This document shows positions 18,152 through 26,879 of a DNA stretch of 64,000 nt, piece after piece; the first letter of the stretch is position 1; each line of letters opens with the position of its first letter. The notes under the pieces are model-generated. The model made no database searches. It saw only the letters and a list, made by a program, of their open reading frames with translations, and was not told the origin of the DNA. Origin of the DNA: Flavobacteriaceae bacterium UBA7684 (lineage in GTDB: Bacteria; Bacteroidota; Bacteroidia; Flavobacteriales; Flavobacteriaceae); assembly GCA_002482885.1 (NCBI GenBank), contig DLGW01000005.1, positions 363,493-427,492 of the forward strand. The letters run 5' to 3'. A program made the translations under genes and the position numbers.

Positions 18152-19447
18152 ATGAGCAATTTTTTTAAAGATTTAGCGAGTGTTGGTTTAAGTAAAATAT
18201 TAATAATTGTTTTTGGACTTCTTAATACGGTTTTGATTGCTAGACTCTTAGGGCCAACCGCAAATGGAGTTATAGGTTCCTTGAGTGTTTATCCTACCTT
18301 ATTTATGACCATAGGTTCTTTAGGAATCAGACAATCAGCTACTTATTTTGTTGGTCAAAAAATGTATGGAATAGATGATATTAAAAGAGCAATTGTAAAC
18401 ATTTGGTTTATTACCTCTATTGTATGCGTATTGGCTTGTTTTCTACTAATTTATTTTTTTAGTAGTAACGGAAATAAATTAATTTTAGTGGCTTTATCAG
18501 TTATACCTATTCCTTTTTCTCTTTTTAATACTTATAGCTCTGGTATATTTTTAGGACAAAATAATATCAGCGGTTTCAATAGGATTAATTGGCTTCCAAC
18601 AATGATAACTTTTGTTTCTAACATCCTATTAGTGTGGATTTTTAAGTTTAATATTAGCGGAGCTTTACTAGCCACTTTAATTGGGAATATTTCGATATCG
18701 TTTCTTTTTGCATTCAAAGAGGATTTTTTTAAATATTTTAATTTTAGAAATATTGACTTTGAATTAATAAAATCAATGTTAAAATTAGGATTGATTTATG
18801 CGGTTTCTCTATTAATTATAAACCTAAATTATAAATTAGATGTGATCTTATTAGATAGATTATCTAATAATTATGAAATTGGTATTTATGGAAAAGGAGC
18901 TGCGTTAATGGAATACTTATGGCAAATACCTATGCTGTTAAGTTCTATTATTTTTGCTAGAAGTGCAAATGCTAAGGACGGTAAAGCTTTTTCTTATAAA
19001 GTCTTAAGTTTACTAAGAATATCGTTTATTATAGTTTTTGTTGCTTCAGTATTTTTATTCGTTTTAGCACCTTATATCGTTTTATTATTATTTGGAGAAG
19101 AATTTAATGCTAGTGTTTCAGTTTTAAGATTACTATTACCAGGTGTTTTGCTAATGACAATTGTAAAAGTACTATATGTTGATTTAGCGGGAAAGGGAAA
19201 TTTATGGGGTTCAATCAAATCAATGACTATTGGAATAATTATTAACATAATTTTAAATATCATTTTAATTCCAAAGTATGGAGCAAACGGTTCGGCTTTC
19301 TCATCAGCAGTTAGCTATAGTATTGCTTCTATTTTGTTTTTATATTATTATATTAATCAAATTGGATTAAGTTTTTCAGATGTAGTAAAGTTTTCATCTG
19401 AAGATAAAGTTTATTTCGATAAGATAATTAAAAAGTTTAAACGATAA
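18152..19447 (+). CDS. Wzx-type oligosaccharide flippase
   Basis: 431-aa multi-pass membrane protein of the MOP superfamily, with about 12 hydrophobic segments and the N-terminal pattern VGLSKILIIVFGLLNTVLIARLLGPTANG typical of Wzx (given here only as a description of that region's shape). It should flip the undecaprenyl-linked repeat unit to the periplasm for polymerisation by the Wzy-like protein at 22293-23528. A/T-rich and less conserved than its neighbours, as usual for Wzx. The PQQ-propeller gene starts 6 nt downstream. Confidence 0.87.
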   Translation: MSNFFKDLASVGLSKILIIVFGLLNTVLIARLLGPTANGVIGSLSVYPTLFMTIGSLGIRQSATYFVGQKMYGIDDIKRAIVNIWFITSIVCVLACFLLIYFFSSNGNKLILVALSVIPIPFSLFNTYSSGIFLGQNNISGFNRINWLPTMITFVSNILLVWIFKFNISGALLATLIGNISISFLFAFKEDFFKYFNFRNIDFELIKSMLKLGLIYAVSLLIINLNYKLDVILLDRLSNNYEIGIYGKGAALMEYLWQIPMLLSSIIFARSANAKDGKAFSYKVLSLLRISFIIVFVASVFLFVLAPYIVLLLFGEEFNASVSVLRLLLPGVLLMTIVKVLYVDLAGKGNLWGSIKSMTIGIIINIILNIILIPKYGANGSAFSSAVSYSIASILFLYYYINQIGLSFSDVVKFSSEDKVYFDKIIKKFKR

Positions 19448-19452
19448 TTTTT

Positions 19453-20649
19453 ATGTATTTATTTGATAAGGAAAGATCAGGTCGTTTACCTTTTGATATT
19501 GGGGAAGCATCGTTTCCAAAAATGTTATGGGAGAAAAAATTACCACATTTTCCTGTAAGCGCTCCAGAATCAAGTGCTGCAATTGATTTAAACGGAAACA
19601 TATATTTTGGGTGTCACAATGGATGCATTTATTCAATTGACACGGATGGAAAAACAAGGTGGCAATTTATAACACGTAATAAAGTTTATTCAAGCCCATT
19701 AGTCTTCGAGGATAAAGTCATTTTTTGTTGTAATGGTGCGGATGTCTTATGTTTATCTTTAAACGGAGAATTTTTATGGGCTTATGAAGGATTTAAAGAA
19801 TTAAAAAAAGTAGGTACTCTAAAAAAAATATTTGGATACATCTACAGTTATTTCGTTTATGATTACCACGATAAATCTATTAATGTGAATAAGATAACTG
19901 CTTGGTGTTCTCCTAATATGTTATCAAATAAAACCATTATTGTCAATTTATATGGGGTAGGAGTGGTTGCTATAGATATAAATTCAGGTAAAGTAATTTG
20001 GAAAAGAAGCCTAGGATTACCTTGGTTTCATTTGACAGGAGTTGCCATAGTTAACGATCAAACTGAAGAGAAAATAGTTACTGTTTCACAATCTAGATTT
20101 TTGTTTTTAATAAGTTCTAAAGGTGAGGTTGTTTGGAAGAAAAAATTAAAATTTTTAGGTAATTCTTGGTCAAATCCTAGTATAGACAAAGAAGAAAAAG
20201 CAATTTATTGCTCGACCAGTTTTAAAAATAATTGTTCTTATTCTTACAAATATAAATTAGACGGAGAATTAGTTTGGAGTTTAAAATTACCAGGAGGAAT
20301 ACGTGGGTCAATAGCCATTTCATATTCTGATTTTGTATTAATTCCATGTATGAATGGGGTATTATATTTTGTTAGAAAATCAGACGGTAGCATTATAAAA
20401 GAAATGAAAATTGCATCACCTAACAGAGGGTTATGGACATCTCCTACTATTGATTCTAAAAATAATATACTGGTAAATGTTACTGAAAATTATCAGAAAG
20501 GCGCATTAATCAAAATAGATTCAAGTAGTGGAAAAATTATTTGGAAAAATGAATACGGAAAGGCTCTTAGTGTGCCTGTAATTGATTCTGAGGGAAATAT
20601 ATATACAGGTACTTGGGATAGTAATTATTTTAAATTTAGTACAAAGTAA
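19453..20649 (+). CDS. PQQ-type beta-propeller protein of unknown role, no signal peptide
   Basis: 398-aa protein built from repeated PQQ/YWTD-like blades: IYSIDTDGKTRWQF, CLSLNGEFLWAYEG, AIDINSGKVIWKRS, LISSKGEVVWKKK, YKLDGELVWSLKL, VRKSDGSIIKEMKI and KIDSSSGKIIWKNE. BamB-like proteins with this fold are exported, but this one starts MYLFDKERSG with no hydrophobic leader or lipobox, so it appears cytoplasmic. It sits 6 nt after wzx and 3 nt before a glycosyltransferase, so it belongs to the operon. Possible roles are scaffold or sugar-binding partner of membrane assembly proteins; this is speculation. Fold confident, function unknown. Confidence 0.75.
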   Translation: MYLFDKERSGRLPFDIGEASFPKMLWEKKLPHFPVSAPESSAAIDLNGNIYFGCHNGCIYSIDTDGKTRWQFITRNKVYSSPLVFEDKVIFCCNGADVLCLSLNGEFLWAYEGFKELKKVGTLKKIFGYIYSYFVYDYHDKSINVNKITAWCSPNMLSNKTIIVNLYGVGVVAIDINSGKVIWKRSLGLPWFHLTGVAIVNDQTEEKIVTVSQSRFLFLISSKGEVVWKKKLKFLGNSWSNPSIDKEEKAIYCSTSFKNNCSYSYKYKLDGELVWSLKLPGGIRGSIAISYSDFVLIPCMNGVLYFVRKSDGSIIKEMKIASPNRGLWTSPTIDSKNNILVNVTENYQKGALIKIDSSSGKIIWKNEYGKALSVPVIDSEGNIYTGTWDSNYFKFSTK

Positions 20650-20651
20650 AT

Positions 20652-21821
20652 ATGAAAATTTGTTTTATTGTAAGTTGTATATATTCCAAAAGCAAGGGTA
20701 ATGGAGGTCATTATCATAGTTTGTCTACAATGTACAAAGCACTATCTGTTGAAAATGAAGTTTTTATAATTAATGTTGGAACCTCTGAGATAAATTCCTT
20801 AGATAAAAATAATTTTAATTTATATAACGTTATTTCTACAGGAGTTAATTTCTTCAGTAACTTACATAAAATAGAACAAATAATAAAAGAAGAAAAGCCC
20901 GATATTATTAATTCATTTGATCATTTTGCACATTTTTGGACAAGAGTAGTTGGAAATAAATTTAAGATACCATATACGCAAACAAAGTGTGGAGGTGAAA
21001 ATCAAAAATATTTTCCCTATAGTAAGTATTTAATTTTATATAGCACAGAAAACTTTGATTATTTGAAAGATAAATCAAAGTTCAAAGAAACTATTTTTTA
21101 TCATATTCCCAACCGTGTTTTTAAGTTCGAAAGTTCTTTAGAAAGAATAAATGATTTAAGAAATAGTTATTCTGAGGTAAATTCAAATGAAGTTAAATTT
21201 TTACGGATATGCAGGATTGGAAGAATGTTTAAAAAAAGCATCATTCAGCTAGTAGAACTCATAGATAGGTTAAATAAAGATGGGGCAAATTGCATGCTGT
21301 TTGTAATAGGAATTGTTGAAGATCAGTCTATTTTAGAGGAACTAAAAGCAATTTCTATCAATAAAAAAGTTGTTTTTATCAATGATGAAAGATTTATAAA
21401 AAATGCCAAAGAGTTAATTGGTTTTTCTGATTTTGTAATGGGAACAGGGCGGAGTTTTATGGAGGCGGCATCTCAGGGAAAAGTTATGTTGGCTCCAATT
21501 AGTCAAGGTAATATACCTATTATTGTAAATGCTGAAAATATAAATTCAATAATGGATTATAACTTTTCTCAGAGATTAATTTTAAATGGTTATAATGAAG
21601 AATCAAATTATAGTGAAATATTTAAAGTCGTTTCTGATAATCATTTAATGAAAGATTATAAAGATTTTTCTTTAAAAATATTTAATGAAAAATTTAATAT
21701 AGAAACAGTTGTTGAAACATACATAGAAATATACAAAAAGGCAAAAGTTCAAAAAGAAAAGTATTTCGATTTAATTATTCATTTTTTCTTTTTGTTAAAA
21801 AAATATAAATTCAAGATATGA
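20652..21821 (+). CDS. Glycosyltransferase, GT-B fold (family 4-like)
   Basis: 389-aa cytoplasmic glycosyltransferase. The N-terminal half has the GT-B pattern MKICFIVSCIYSKSKGNGGH and IIKEEKPDIINSFDH. The C-terminal half has RICRIGRMFKKSIIQLVELI and the nucleotide-sugar region FSDFVMGTGRSFMEAASQG, where a glutamate sits as in the E-x7-E motif. The motif is less regular than in typical GT4 enzymes. The C-terminal tail is basic and hydrophobic (FFFLLKKYKFKI), suggesting contact with the membrane. It adds one sugar to the lipid-linked repeat unit; donor unknown. Ends in a 4-nt ATGA overlap with the next gene. Confidence 0.75.
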   Translation: MKICFIVSCIYSKSKGNGGHYHSLSTMYKALSVENEVFIINVGTSEINSLDKNNFNLYNVISTGVNFFSNLHKIEQIIKEEKPDIINSFDHFAHFWTRVVGNKFKIPYTQTKCGGENQKYFPYSKYLILYSTENFDYLKDKSKFKETIFYHIPNRVFKFESSLERINDLRNSYSEVNSNEVKFLRICRIGRMFKKSIIQLVELIDRLNKDGANCMLFVIGIVEDQSILEELKAISINKKVVFINDERFIKNAKELIGFSDFVMGTGRSFMEAASQGKVMLAPISQGNIPIIVNAENINSIMDYNFSQRLILNGYNEESNYSEIFKVVSDNHLMKDYKDFSLKIFNEKFNIETVVETYIEIYKKAKVQKEKYFDLIIHFFFLLKKYKFKI

Positions 21822-22300
21822 TTTTTAAAGAAATAAAATATTTGAAAGGAAATTCTAAAGGAATAATCTATTTGTTTTTTTTTAGAGTCAGTTCATATTT
21901 TACTAAAAATATAGTTTTAAAGATTATAGGTTTCCCGGTAAGAATTTTTTATCATTTTTTATTTCAGTGGATTTTAGGATTTGATGTATATGATACAACC
22001 AAAATAGGTAAGGGGTTTAACGTTTATCATGGTTTTGGTATTACCATACATAAAGATGTGATTATAGGTGATTTTGTTAAAATTCGTCAGTTAACCACCA
22101 TAGGGAATAGTAAATCAAACGGAAAAACTCCTTGTATAGGTAATCATGTAGATATTGGAGCTCATTGTATAATTATTGGAGATATTGAAATAGGAGATAA
22201 TGTATCTATTGGGGCAGGGACTATAGTAACAAAATCCATCCCTTCCAACCATTTAGCGTATGGTAATCCAATTAAAATAGTGGAAAAGAAAGATGTTTAG
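21818..22300 (+). CDS. Hexapeptide-repeat acetyltransferase (serine acetyltransferase-like)
   Basis: 160-aa left-handed beta-helix protein. A hydrophobic N-terminus (VLKIIGFPVRIFYHFLFQWI) precedes the hexapeptide coils KIGKGFNVYHGFGITIHKDVIIGDFV, CIGNHVDIGAHCIIIGDIEIGDNVSIGAG and the closing LAYGNPIKIVEKK. The catalytic histidine of this group is likely in NVYHG or GAHC. Sugar O-acetylation in the polysaccharide is the likely role. It overlaps the upstream glycosyltransferase by 4 nt and the downstream Wzy gene by 8 nt, so the three are tightly coupled. Confidence 0.78.
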   Translation: MIFKEIKYLKGNSKGIIYLFFFRVSSYFTKNIVLKIIGFPVRIFYHFLFQWILGFDVYDTTKIGKGFNVYHGFGITIHKDVIIGDFVKIRQLTTIGNSKSNGKTPCIGNHVDIGAHCIIIGDIEIGDNVSIGAGTIVTKSIPSNHLAYGNPIKIVEKKDV

Positions 22301-23528
22301 TTCCTTTAAGAAAAACATATTTTTTTGTTTTCTATTTTTCCTTTTATTATTGGAGGACAAGATTCGTTTCGGAGCTTTAACGCTTTCGAATATTTGGAAA
22401 ATTTCAGTTACAATGATATTTTTATTATTTGTAATTGACAAGATTTTACGTAAAGAAGGAGGGAGTAAATTTGTTATTATAACATTTTTATTTTCGTTTT
22501 CATTACTAATAAATAGTAATGGTTTTTTTGCATTTGAAGATGTTCAAGAAGTTCTCATCTTTTTGATTTTTCCAATTTCTTATTTCTCATTTTACTATTT
22601 AAATAAAAATGATAATCCATATAAAATCGCTGATAATTTATTGTTGTTAAGTTGTTTTTTAATATTTACATCAATTCCATTTATTTTGGGTATTATAGAA
22701 CAGACCAAAGCAGATAATATAGAGGCGGAAATTTATGGACTTGATGATAAAATTATGGTAGGCTTTTTTAAGCATCCAGCCATCGCTTCTAAAATATTTG
22801 TTTGTTCTGCGTTATTCATCTATTTGTACGGATTAAACGTAAAAACTAAAATCACTAAATTGATATTATGGTTGTTTTTTGCAGTAGGTAGTTATTGCGT
22901 TTATATGAGTTTTACTAGAACCGGTTGGTTTATGTTATTGTTTGGTATTGTTTTTTCTTTGGTATACAAGAAAAAAGTAAAGACATACATATTTAAAGTA
23001 ATACCTATTTTATTTATATTAATTTTTGCAGTAAGTTTTATCTATAATAACAATGAATCTGTTCAACGTCGATTAAATGGCGAACGCATTGGACGTGAAA
23101 ACTCACAAGTAGATGAAACAGATATGCTCACTTCTGGAAGGAATGTATTAATAGAAAATGCAATTTCTTCTGTTTATTCTGAAGGAATTCAAGCATTGAT
23201 TTTTGGGATAGGTGTCAAAAAATCAATAGAAAGTAATGATGGAGCCGTGGCTCATAATAGATTTGCTGAAGTATTTCAATACGGAGGTTTTTTATCGCTA
23301 ATTTTATTTGTTTTTTACATTAAAGCTGTTTACACTGAAATTAAAAGATATAAGACGAATACCTATATTTATTCGATAAATATTTTGTTTTTCATTTTAC
23401 TTATAATTTCCTTTATTCCATCACACGGTTTTCCTATATGGATTGATTTATTATTTGGAGGCACATTAGCTACAAATAGAATTTTATATGAGCAACAATT
23501 AAAATTAAAAAATGAAGTTACTGTTTAA
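22293..23528 (+). CDS. Wzy-like polysaccharide polymerase (O-antigen ligase/polymerase family)
   Basis: 411-aa polytopic membrane protein with about ten hydrophobic segments. A large soluble loop around residues 245-305 (RRLNGERIGRENSQ) precedes a late HNRFAEVFQYGGFLSLILF segment, and SFTRTGWFMLLFG sits near the middle. This arrangement, with arginine-rich periplasmic loops, is typical of Wzy polymerases and WaaL-like ligases. Located between wzx and the priming transferase in a locus with no other candidate, it is most likely the repeat-unit polymerase. Overlaps the previous gene by 8 nt and the next by 17 nt. Confidence 0.8.
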   Translation: MFSSFKKNIFFCFLFFLLLLEDKIRFGALTLSNIWKISVTMIFLLFVIDKILRKEGGSKFVIITFLFSFSLLINSNGFFAFEDVQEVLIFLIFPISYFSFYYLNKNDNPYKIADNLLLLSCFLIFTSIPFILGIIEQTKADNIEAEIYGLDDKIMVGFFKHPAIASKIFVCSALFIYLYGLNVKTKITKLILWLFFAVGSYCVYMSFTRTGWFMLLFGIVFSLVYKKKVKTYIFKVIPILFILIFAVSFIYNNNESVQRRLNGERIGRENSQVDETDMLTSGRNVLIENAISSVYSEGIQALIFGIGVKKSIESNDGAVAHNRFAEVFQYGGFLSLILFVFYIKAVYTEIKRYKTNTYIYSINILFFILLIISFIPSHGFPIWIDLLFGGTLATNRILYEQQLKLKNEVTV

Positions 23529-24126
23529 GTATTTAACCCTATTAATAGATTTTATTATTAGAGCTACAGACAAAATATTAATGTTTATGTACGCCTCTAG
23601 ATTTCAAAAAATAGGGAAAAATGTAAAATTTTATCCACTTTCATCATCAATTTTTTGGAATAATGTAAGTGTCGGAAATGATGTTCAAATAGGTAAACGC
23701 GCCTGCTTTAATACTTATTTATCAAAGTTATACATAGGAAATAAGGTTTTATTCGGACCTAATGTAACCATTCGTGGAGGCATTCATCCTTATTATGTAA
23801 GTGGACGATTTATTTTTGATATAAAACATCATGAAAAAAGTCCTGAAGATGATCAAGATGTGATTATTGAGGATGATGTTTGGGTAGGAGCTAATGTAAC
23901 TATTTTAAAAGGGGTAACCGTTGGTCGTGGAAGCGTAATAGCTGCAGGAGCGGTTGTCTCTAAAAACGTATTACCTTATACAATTGTAGGGGGAATACCT
24001 GCAAAAAAGATAAAAAACAGATTTGTTTCGGTGGAGGAAATATTAAACCACGAGAATATACTTTATGCAGAAAGTTTTAGAATTCCAAAAGATAAAATTA
24101 TAGAGAATTTTAATACCACAAAATAA
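23512..24126 (+). CDS. Hexapeptide-repeat acyltransferase (maltose/galactoside acetyltransferase-like)
   Basis: 204-aa left-handed beta-helix acyltransferase. Coils are visible in VSVGNDVQIGKRACFNTYLS, LYIGNKVLFGPNVTIRGGIHP, and VIIEDDVWVGANVTILKGVTVG with RGSVIAAGAVVSKNV and the closing GGIPAKKIKNRF. The region resembles the WcaF/LacA group of capsule-modifying O-acetyltransferases. A catalytic histidine is likely in GGIHP or KHHEKSP. Its first 17 nt overlap the wzy-like gene. Third acyltransferase of this locus. Confidence 0.8.
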   Translation: MKLLFKYLTLLIDFIIRATDKILMFMYASRFQKIGKNVKFYPLSSSIFWNNVSVGNDVQIGKRACFNTYLSKLYIGNKVLFGPNVTIRGGIHPYYVSGRFIFDIKHHEKSPEDDQDVIIEDDVWVGANVTILKGVTVGRGSVIAAGAVVSKNVLPYTIVGGIPAKKIKNRFVSVEEILNHENILYAESFRIPKDKIIENFNTTK

Positions 24127-24127
24127 A

Positions 24128-25201
24128 ATGAAACATAAAGTCTTATTTTTTGGTCCAGTACAGTTGAATAATCCAGGAGCTGTGGGCGGGGGGGAATCAG
24201 GAAATAGAAAAACTATTAAGATTCTTAAAGACTTAGGGCATACCATAACCGTTTTAGAAAAACCCTATATCACCAATGGCGTTTTTGCTTATATCCTTAC
24301 TTTATTAGGGAATCTTTTAAAAATAATTACTTACTCATTTAAAGGTTATAAAAACATACACATAACAGGTTATTACTTAAATTCTATTTATTTTGAATGT
24401 TTGGTAATCTTAATTTCAAAAGTTTTTGGATTTACCGTTGTTTATGAATTAAGAGCAGGAGGCATGATTGAGGCTTATGAAAATCGTTCCAATACCTATA
24501 GATATTTCTTTAAGTTAGCTCTAAAAAAATCAAATTTCATCTTATGTCAGGGATTTGAATACACCACATTTAACAAGCAGGTTTTAGGCATAGACTCTTT
24601 ATACTATCCCAATTTTATTTTAGATGAATTTATTAATCCGTTAGACAACTCTTTAAGAAATCAAAAAACAAATCCAAGTTTAGTATATTTTGGCAGAGTG
24701 AATGAAGATAAAAATATTTCTTTTTTACTTGAAATTGCCCTACAATTAAAGAAAAAGAGTCTTCCGTTTGATTTAGAAATTATAGGAAAATACACCCCTG
24801 ATTACGAAAAGTATTTAAGAAGTTTGATTGAAAAATATGGTTTGCAAAATCAGGTAGTATTAAATCCACCATTAAACTTTACCGCACTTTCAACCACCTT
24901 AAAAACAAAACATTTTTTTGTTTTTCCCTCTAAAGAAAAAAGAGAAGGACATTCCAATGCGCTAACAGAAGCTATGGTATTTGGGGTTGTTCCAGTGGCT
25001 AGTAATCAGGGATTTAATAAAACAATTGTAAACGAAAATGGCTTAATTTGTGATGAATTTAAGGCTGAAAATTACGCAACAATTATAGACAACGTTTGGA
25101 AAACCAATTGGAAAGACTTGTCCGAAAAAGTTTATCAACGAATAAAAGATAATTATACCGAGACCAAAGCCATAGAGTTATTAAAAAATATTTATTCATA
25201 A
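24128..25201 (+). CDS. Glycosyltransferase family 4
   Basis: 357-aa GT-B glycosyltransferase. N-terminal domain with FFGPVQLNNPGAVGGGESGNRK, the glycine-rich acceptor loop; C-terminal Glycos_transf_1 domain beginning SLVYFGRVNEDKNISFLLEIALQLKK and containing VFPSKEKREGHSNALTEAMVFGVVPVAS, which holds the E-x7-E donor motif. Retaining mechanism by family. It should add one residue to the undecaprenyl-linked unit. One base separates it from the acyltransferase upstream; 11 nt precede the WecG-type enzyme. Confidence 0.87.
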   Translation: MKHKVLFFGPVQLNNPGAVGGGESGNRKTIKILKDLGHTITVLEKPYITNGVFAYILTLLGNLLKIITYSFKGYKNIHITGYYLNSIYFECLVILISKVFGFTVVYELRAGGMIEAYENRSNTYRYFFKLALKKSNFILCQGFEYTTFNKQVLGIDSLYYPNFILDEFINPLDNSLRNQKTNPSLVYFGRVNEDKNISFLLEIALQLKKKSLPFDLEIIGKYTPDYEKYLRSLIEKYGLQNQVVLNPPLNFTALSTTLKTKHFFVFPSKEKREGHSNALTEAMVFGVVPVASNQGFNKTIVNENGLICDEFKAENYATIIDNVWKTNWKDLSEKVYQRIKDNYTETKAIELLKNIYS

Positions 25202-25212
25202 ATTAAAATAGA

Positions 25213-25950
25213 ATGAAATCTTACTTTAATGTAAAATTTGAATTTAATCACCAACAGTTAGAAAGTACGATAGAAGAAACTTCTATATCCAACAAAGGAT
25301 ATTGTTGTTTTATTGATGCTACTTCTTTAGTGGTTTCTCATAAAAATAAAGAATTTAGAGATATCCTAAACGCCGCCTTAGCCAACTCTTGTGATGGAAG
25401 TTATATAGCGATGTTAGCTAGTAAAATTCATAACGAGGATTTAAAAGAATACATTGGCCCAGATTTTTTTAGAAAATTCATTTATAAGCCCTACAAACAA
25501 ATTATTATAGGAAATACTCAAGAAGTTTTTAATAAAATCAAAAAAATTGTAGACGAAAACGGAGGGGATTCATCATTATTACACTTTATTCCGTTACCAT
25601 TTAAACCAGTTGATGGATTTGACTATAACGAAATCGCAGGAATAATTAATGAAGTGGAACCCCGATTTATTTGGGTTTCTTTAGGTGCACCTAAACAAGA
25701 GCAATTCATGAGTCGGTTACTGCCGCACATCAACAAAGGGGTGATGATAGGGGTAGGAGCTGCTTTAAATTATTTTACTGGCGAAGTAAAAGATATTCCA
25801 AATTGGGCAAGGAAAACCCATTTAATTTGGTTGTATAGAATCATTACTGAGCCAGAAAAACAATTAAAAAGATGTCGTGAAATAGTTCAGGTTTTACCTA
25901 AAATGTATTTTCAAGAAAAAAAGAATATTAAAAACACATCAGCCCAATAA
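25213..25950 (+). CDS. WecG/TagA/CpsF family glycosyltransferase (GT26)
   Basis: 245-aa transferase of the family that adds ManNAcA (WecG) or ManNAc (TagA) as the second sugar on the lipid carrier. Motifs: CFIDATSLVVSHKNKEF, NSCDGSYIAMLAS (corresponding to the DG region), and FIWVSLGAPKQEQFMSRLLPH with GVGAALNYFTGEV. The C-terminal helix WARKTHLIWLYRIITEPEK is the membrane-contact region. Position just before the priming-transferase genes fits a role in the second step of repeat-unit assembly. The sugar donor is uncertain. Confidence 0.87.
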   Translation: MKSYFNVKFEFNHQQLESTIEETSISNKGYCCFIDATSLVVSHKNKEFRDILNAALANSCDGSYIAMLASKIHNEDLKEYIGPDFFRKFIYKPYKQIIIGNTQEVFNKIKKIVDENGGDSSLLHFIPLPFKPVDGFDYNEIAGIINEVEPRFIWVSLGAPKQEQFMSRLLPHINKGVMIGVGAALNYFTGEVKDIPNWARKTHLIWLYRIITEPEKQLKRCREIVQVLPKMYFQEKKNIKNTSAQ

Positions 25951-25955
25951 ATGCT

Positions 25956-26879
25956 ATGAAAAAAATATTTATAACAGGAATAACTGGTTTTGTAGGACAA
26001 AATTTACATCCTTATTTATCTGCTGATTTTGAATGTGTTGGAATTTCTAGAGAATCAGATGCTTCTAAAAATAGAATTGATTACAATACCTACTTTAATT
26101 CCAGTGATTTGGGTTATGGAACGATTCATTTGGCAGGAAAAGCTCATGATTTAAAAAAGACTTCAAATGATAATGAATACTTTGAAGTCAATTTTGAACT
26201 TACTAAAAAAATTTACGATAAATTCTTACAAGATGATCAATCAGAAGTATTTATCTATTTAAGTTCCGTAAAAGCAGCTAAAGACACCGTAGAGGGAATT
26301 TTAACCGAAAATGATCAACCAACTCCGGTAACTCCTTACGGAAAATCTAAATTAATGGCCGAGGAATATATTCTTAAAAACTTACCAACCAATCACAAAA
26401 GAGTTTACATCCTAAGACCTTGTATGATACATGGTCCAGGAAACAAAGGAAATATGAATTTGTTGTACGGTTTTGCTTCCAAAGGATTGCCTTATCCAAT
26501 GGCAGCCTATCAAAATAAAAGGTCTTTTTTAAGCGTTGATAATTTGTCATTTGTAATCAAGGAATTGTTGCTGAATACTGTTCCATCAGGAGTTTATAAT
26601 GTTGCAGACGACGAGCCGTTATCTACCAATCAAGTCATTGAATTAATGGCACAATCTTTAAATGTAAAACCAAAACTATTAGCTGTTCCTAAGGGAATTA
26701 TTGGTTTGATTGCTAAAGTCGGAGACGTTTTAAAATTACCAATTAACACAGAAAGGTTAGATAAAATGACCGAAAATTATGTTGTAGGTAATCATAAAAT
26801 CAAAAAAGCCATTCAAAAAGACTTGCCTTTGTCGGTACAAGAAGGGTTATTAATCACTTTTAATTCATTTAAAAAATAA
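25956..26879 (+). CDS. NAD-dependent epimerase/4-keto-sugar reductase (WbpV-like)
   Basis: 307-aa SDR enzyme. NAD motif FITGITGFVGQNLHPYL, LAGKAHD, LSSVKAAKDTVEG and YxxxK in TPYGKSKLMAEEY. In surface-polysaccharide loci this group (WbpV/WreQ-like) reduces the 4-keto group of the PglF/WbpM product to UDP-QuiNAc or UDP-FucNAc, and is typically encoded beside a WbpL/WecA-like transferase, as here. The stop codon overlaps the next start by one base (TAATG). Substrate assignment rests on context. Confidence 0.75.
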   Translation: MKKIFITGITGFVGQNLHPYLSADFECVGISRESDASKNRIDYNTYFNSSDLGYGTIHLAGKAHDLKKTSNDNEYFEVNFELTKKIYDKFLQDDQSEVFIYLSSVKAAKDTVEGILTENDQPTPVTPYGKSKLMAEEYILKNLPTNHKRVYILRPCMIHGPGNKGNMNLLYGFASKGLPYPMAAYQNKRSFLSVDNLSFVIKELLLNTVPSGVYNVADDEPLSTNQVIELMAQSLNVKPKLLAVPKGIIGLIAKVGDVLKLPINTERLDKMTENYVVGNHKIKKAIQKDLPLSVQEGLLITFNSFKK

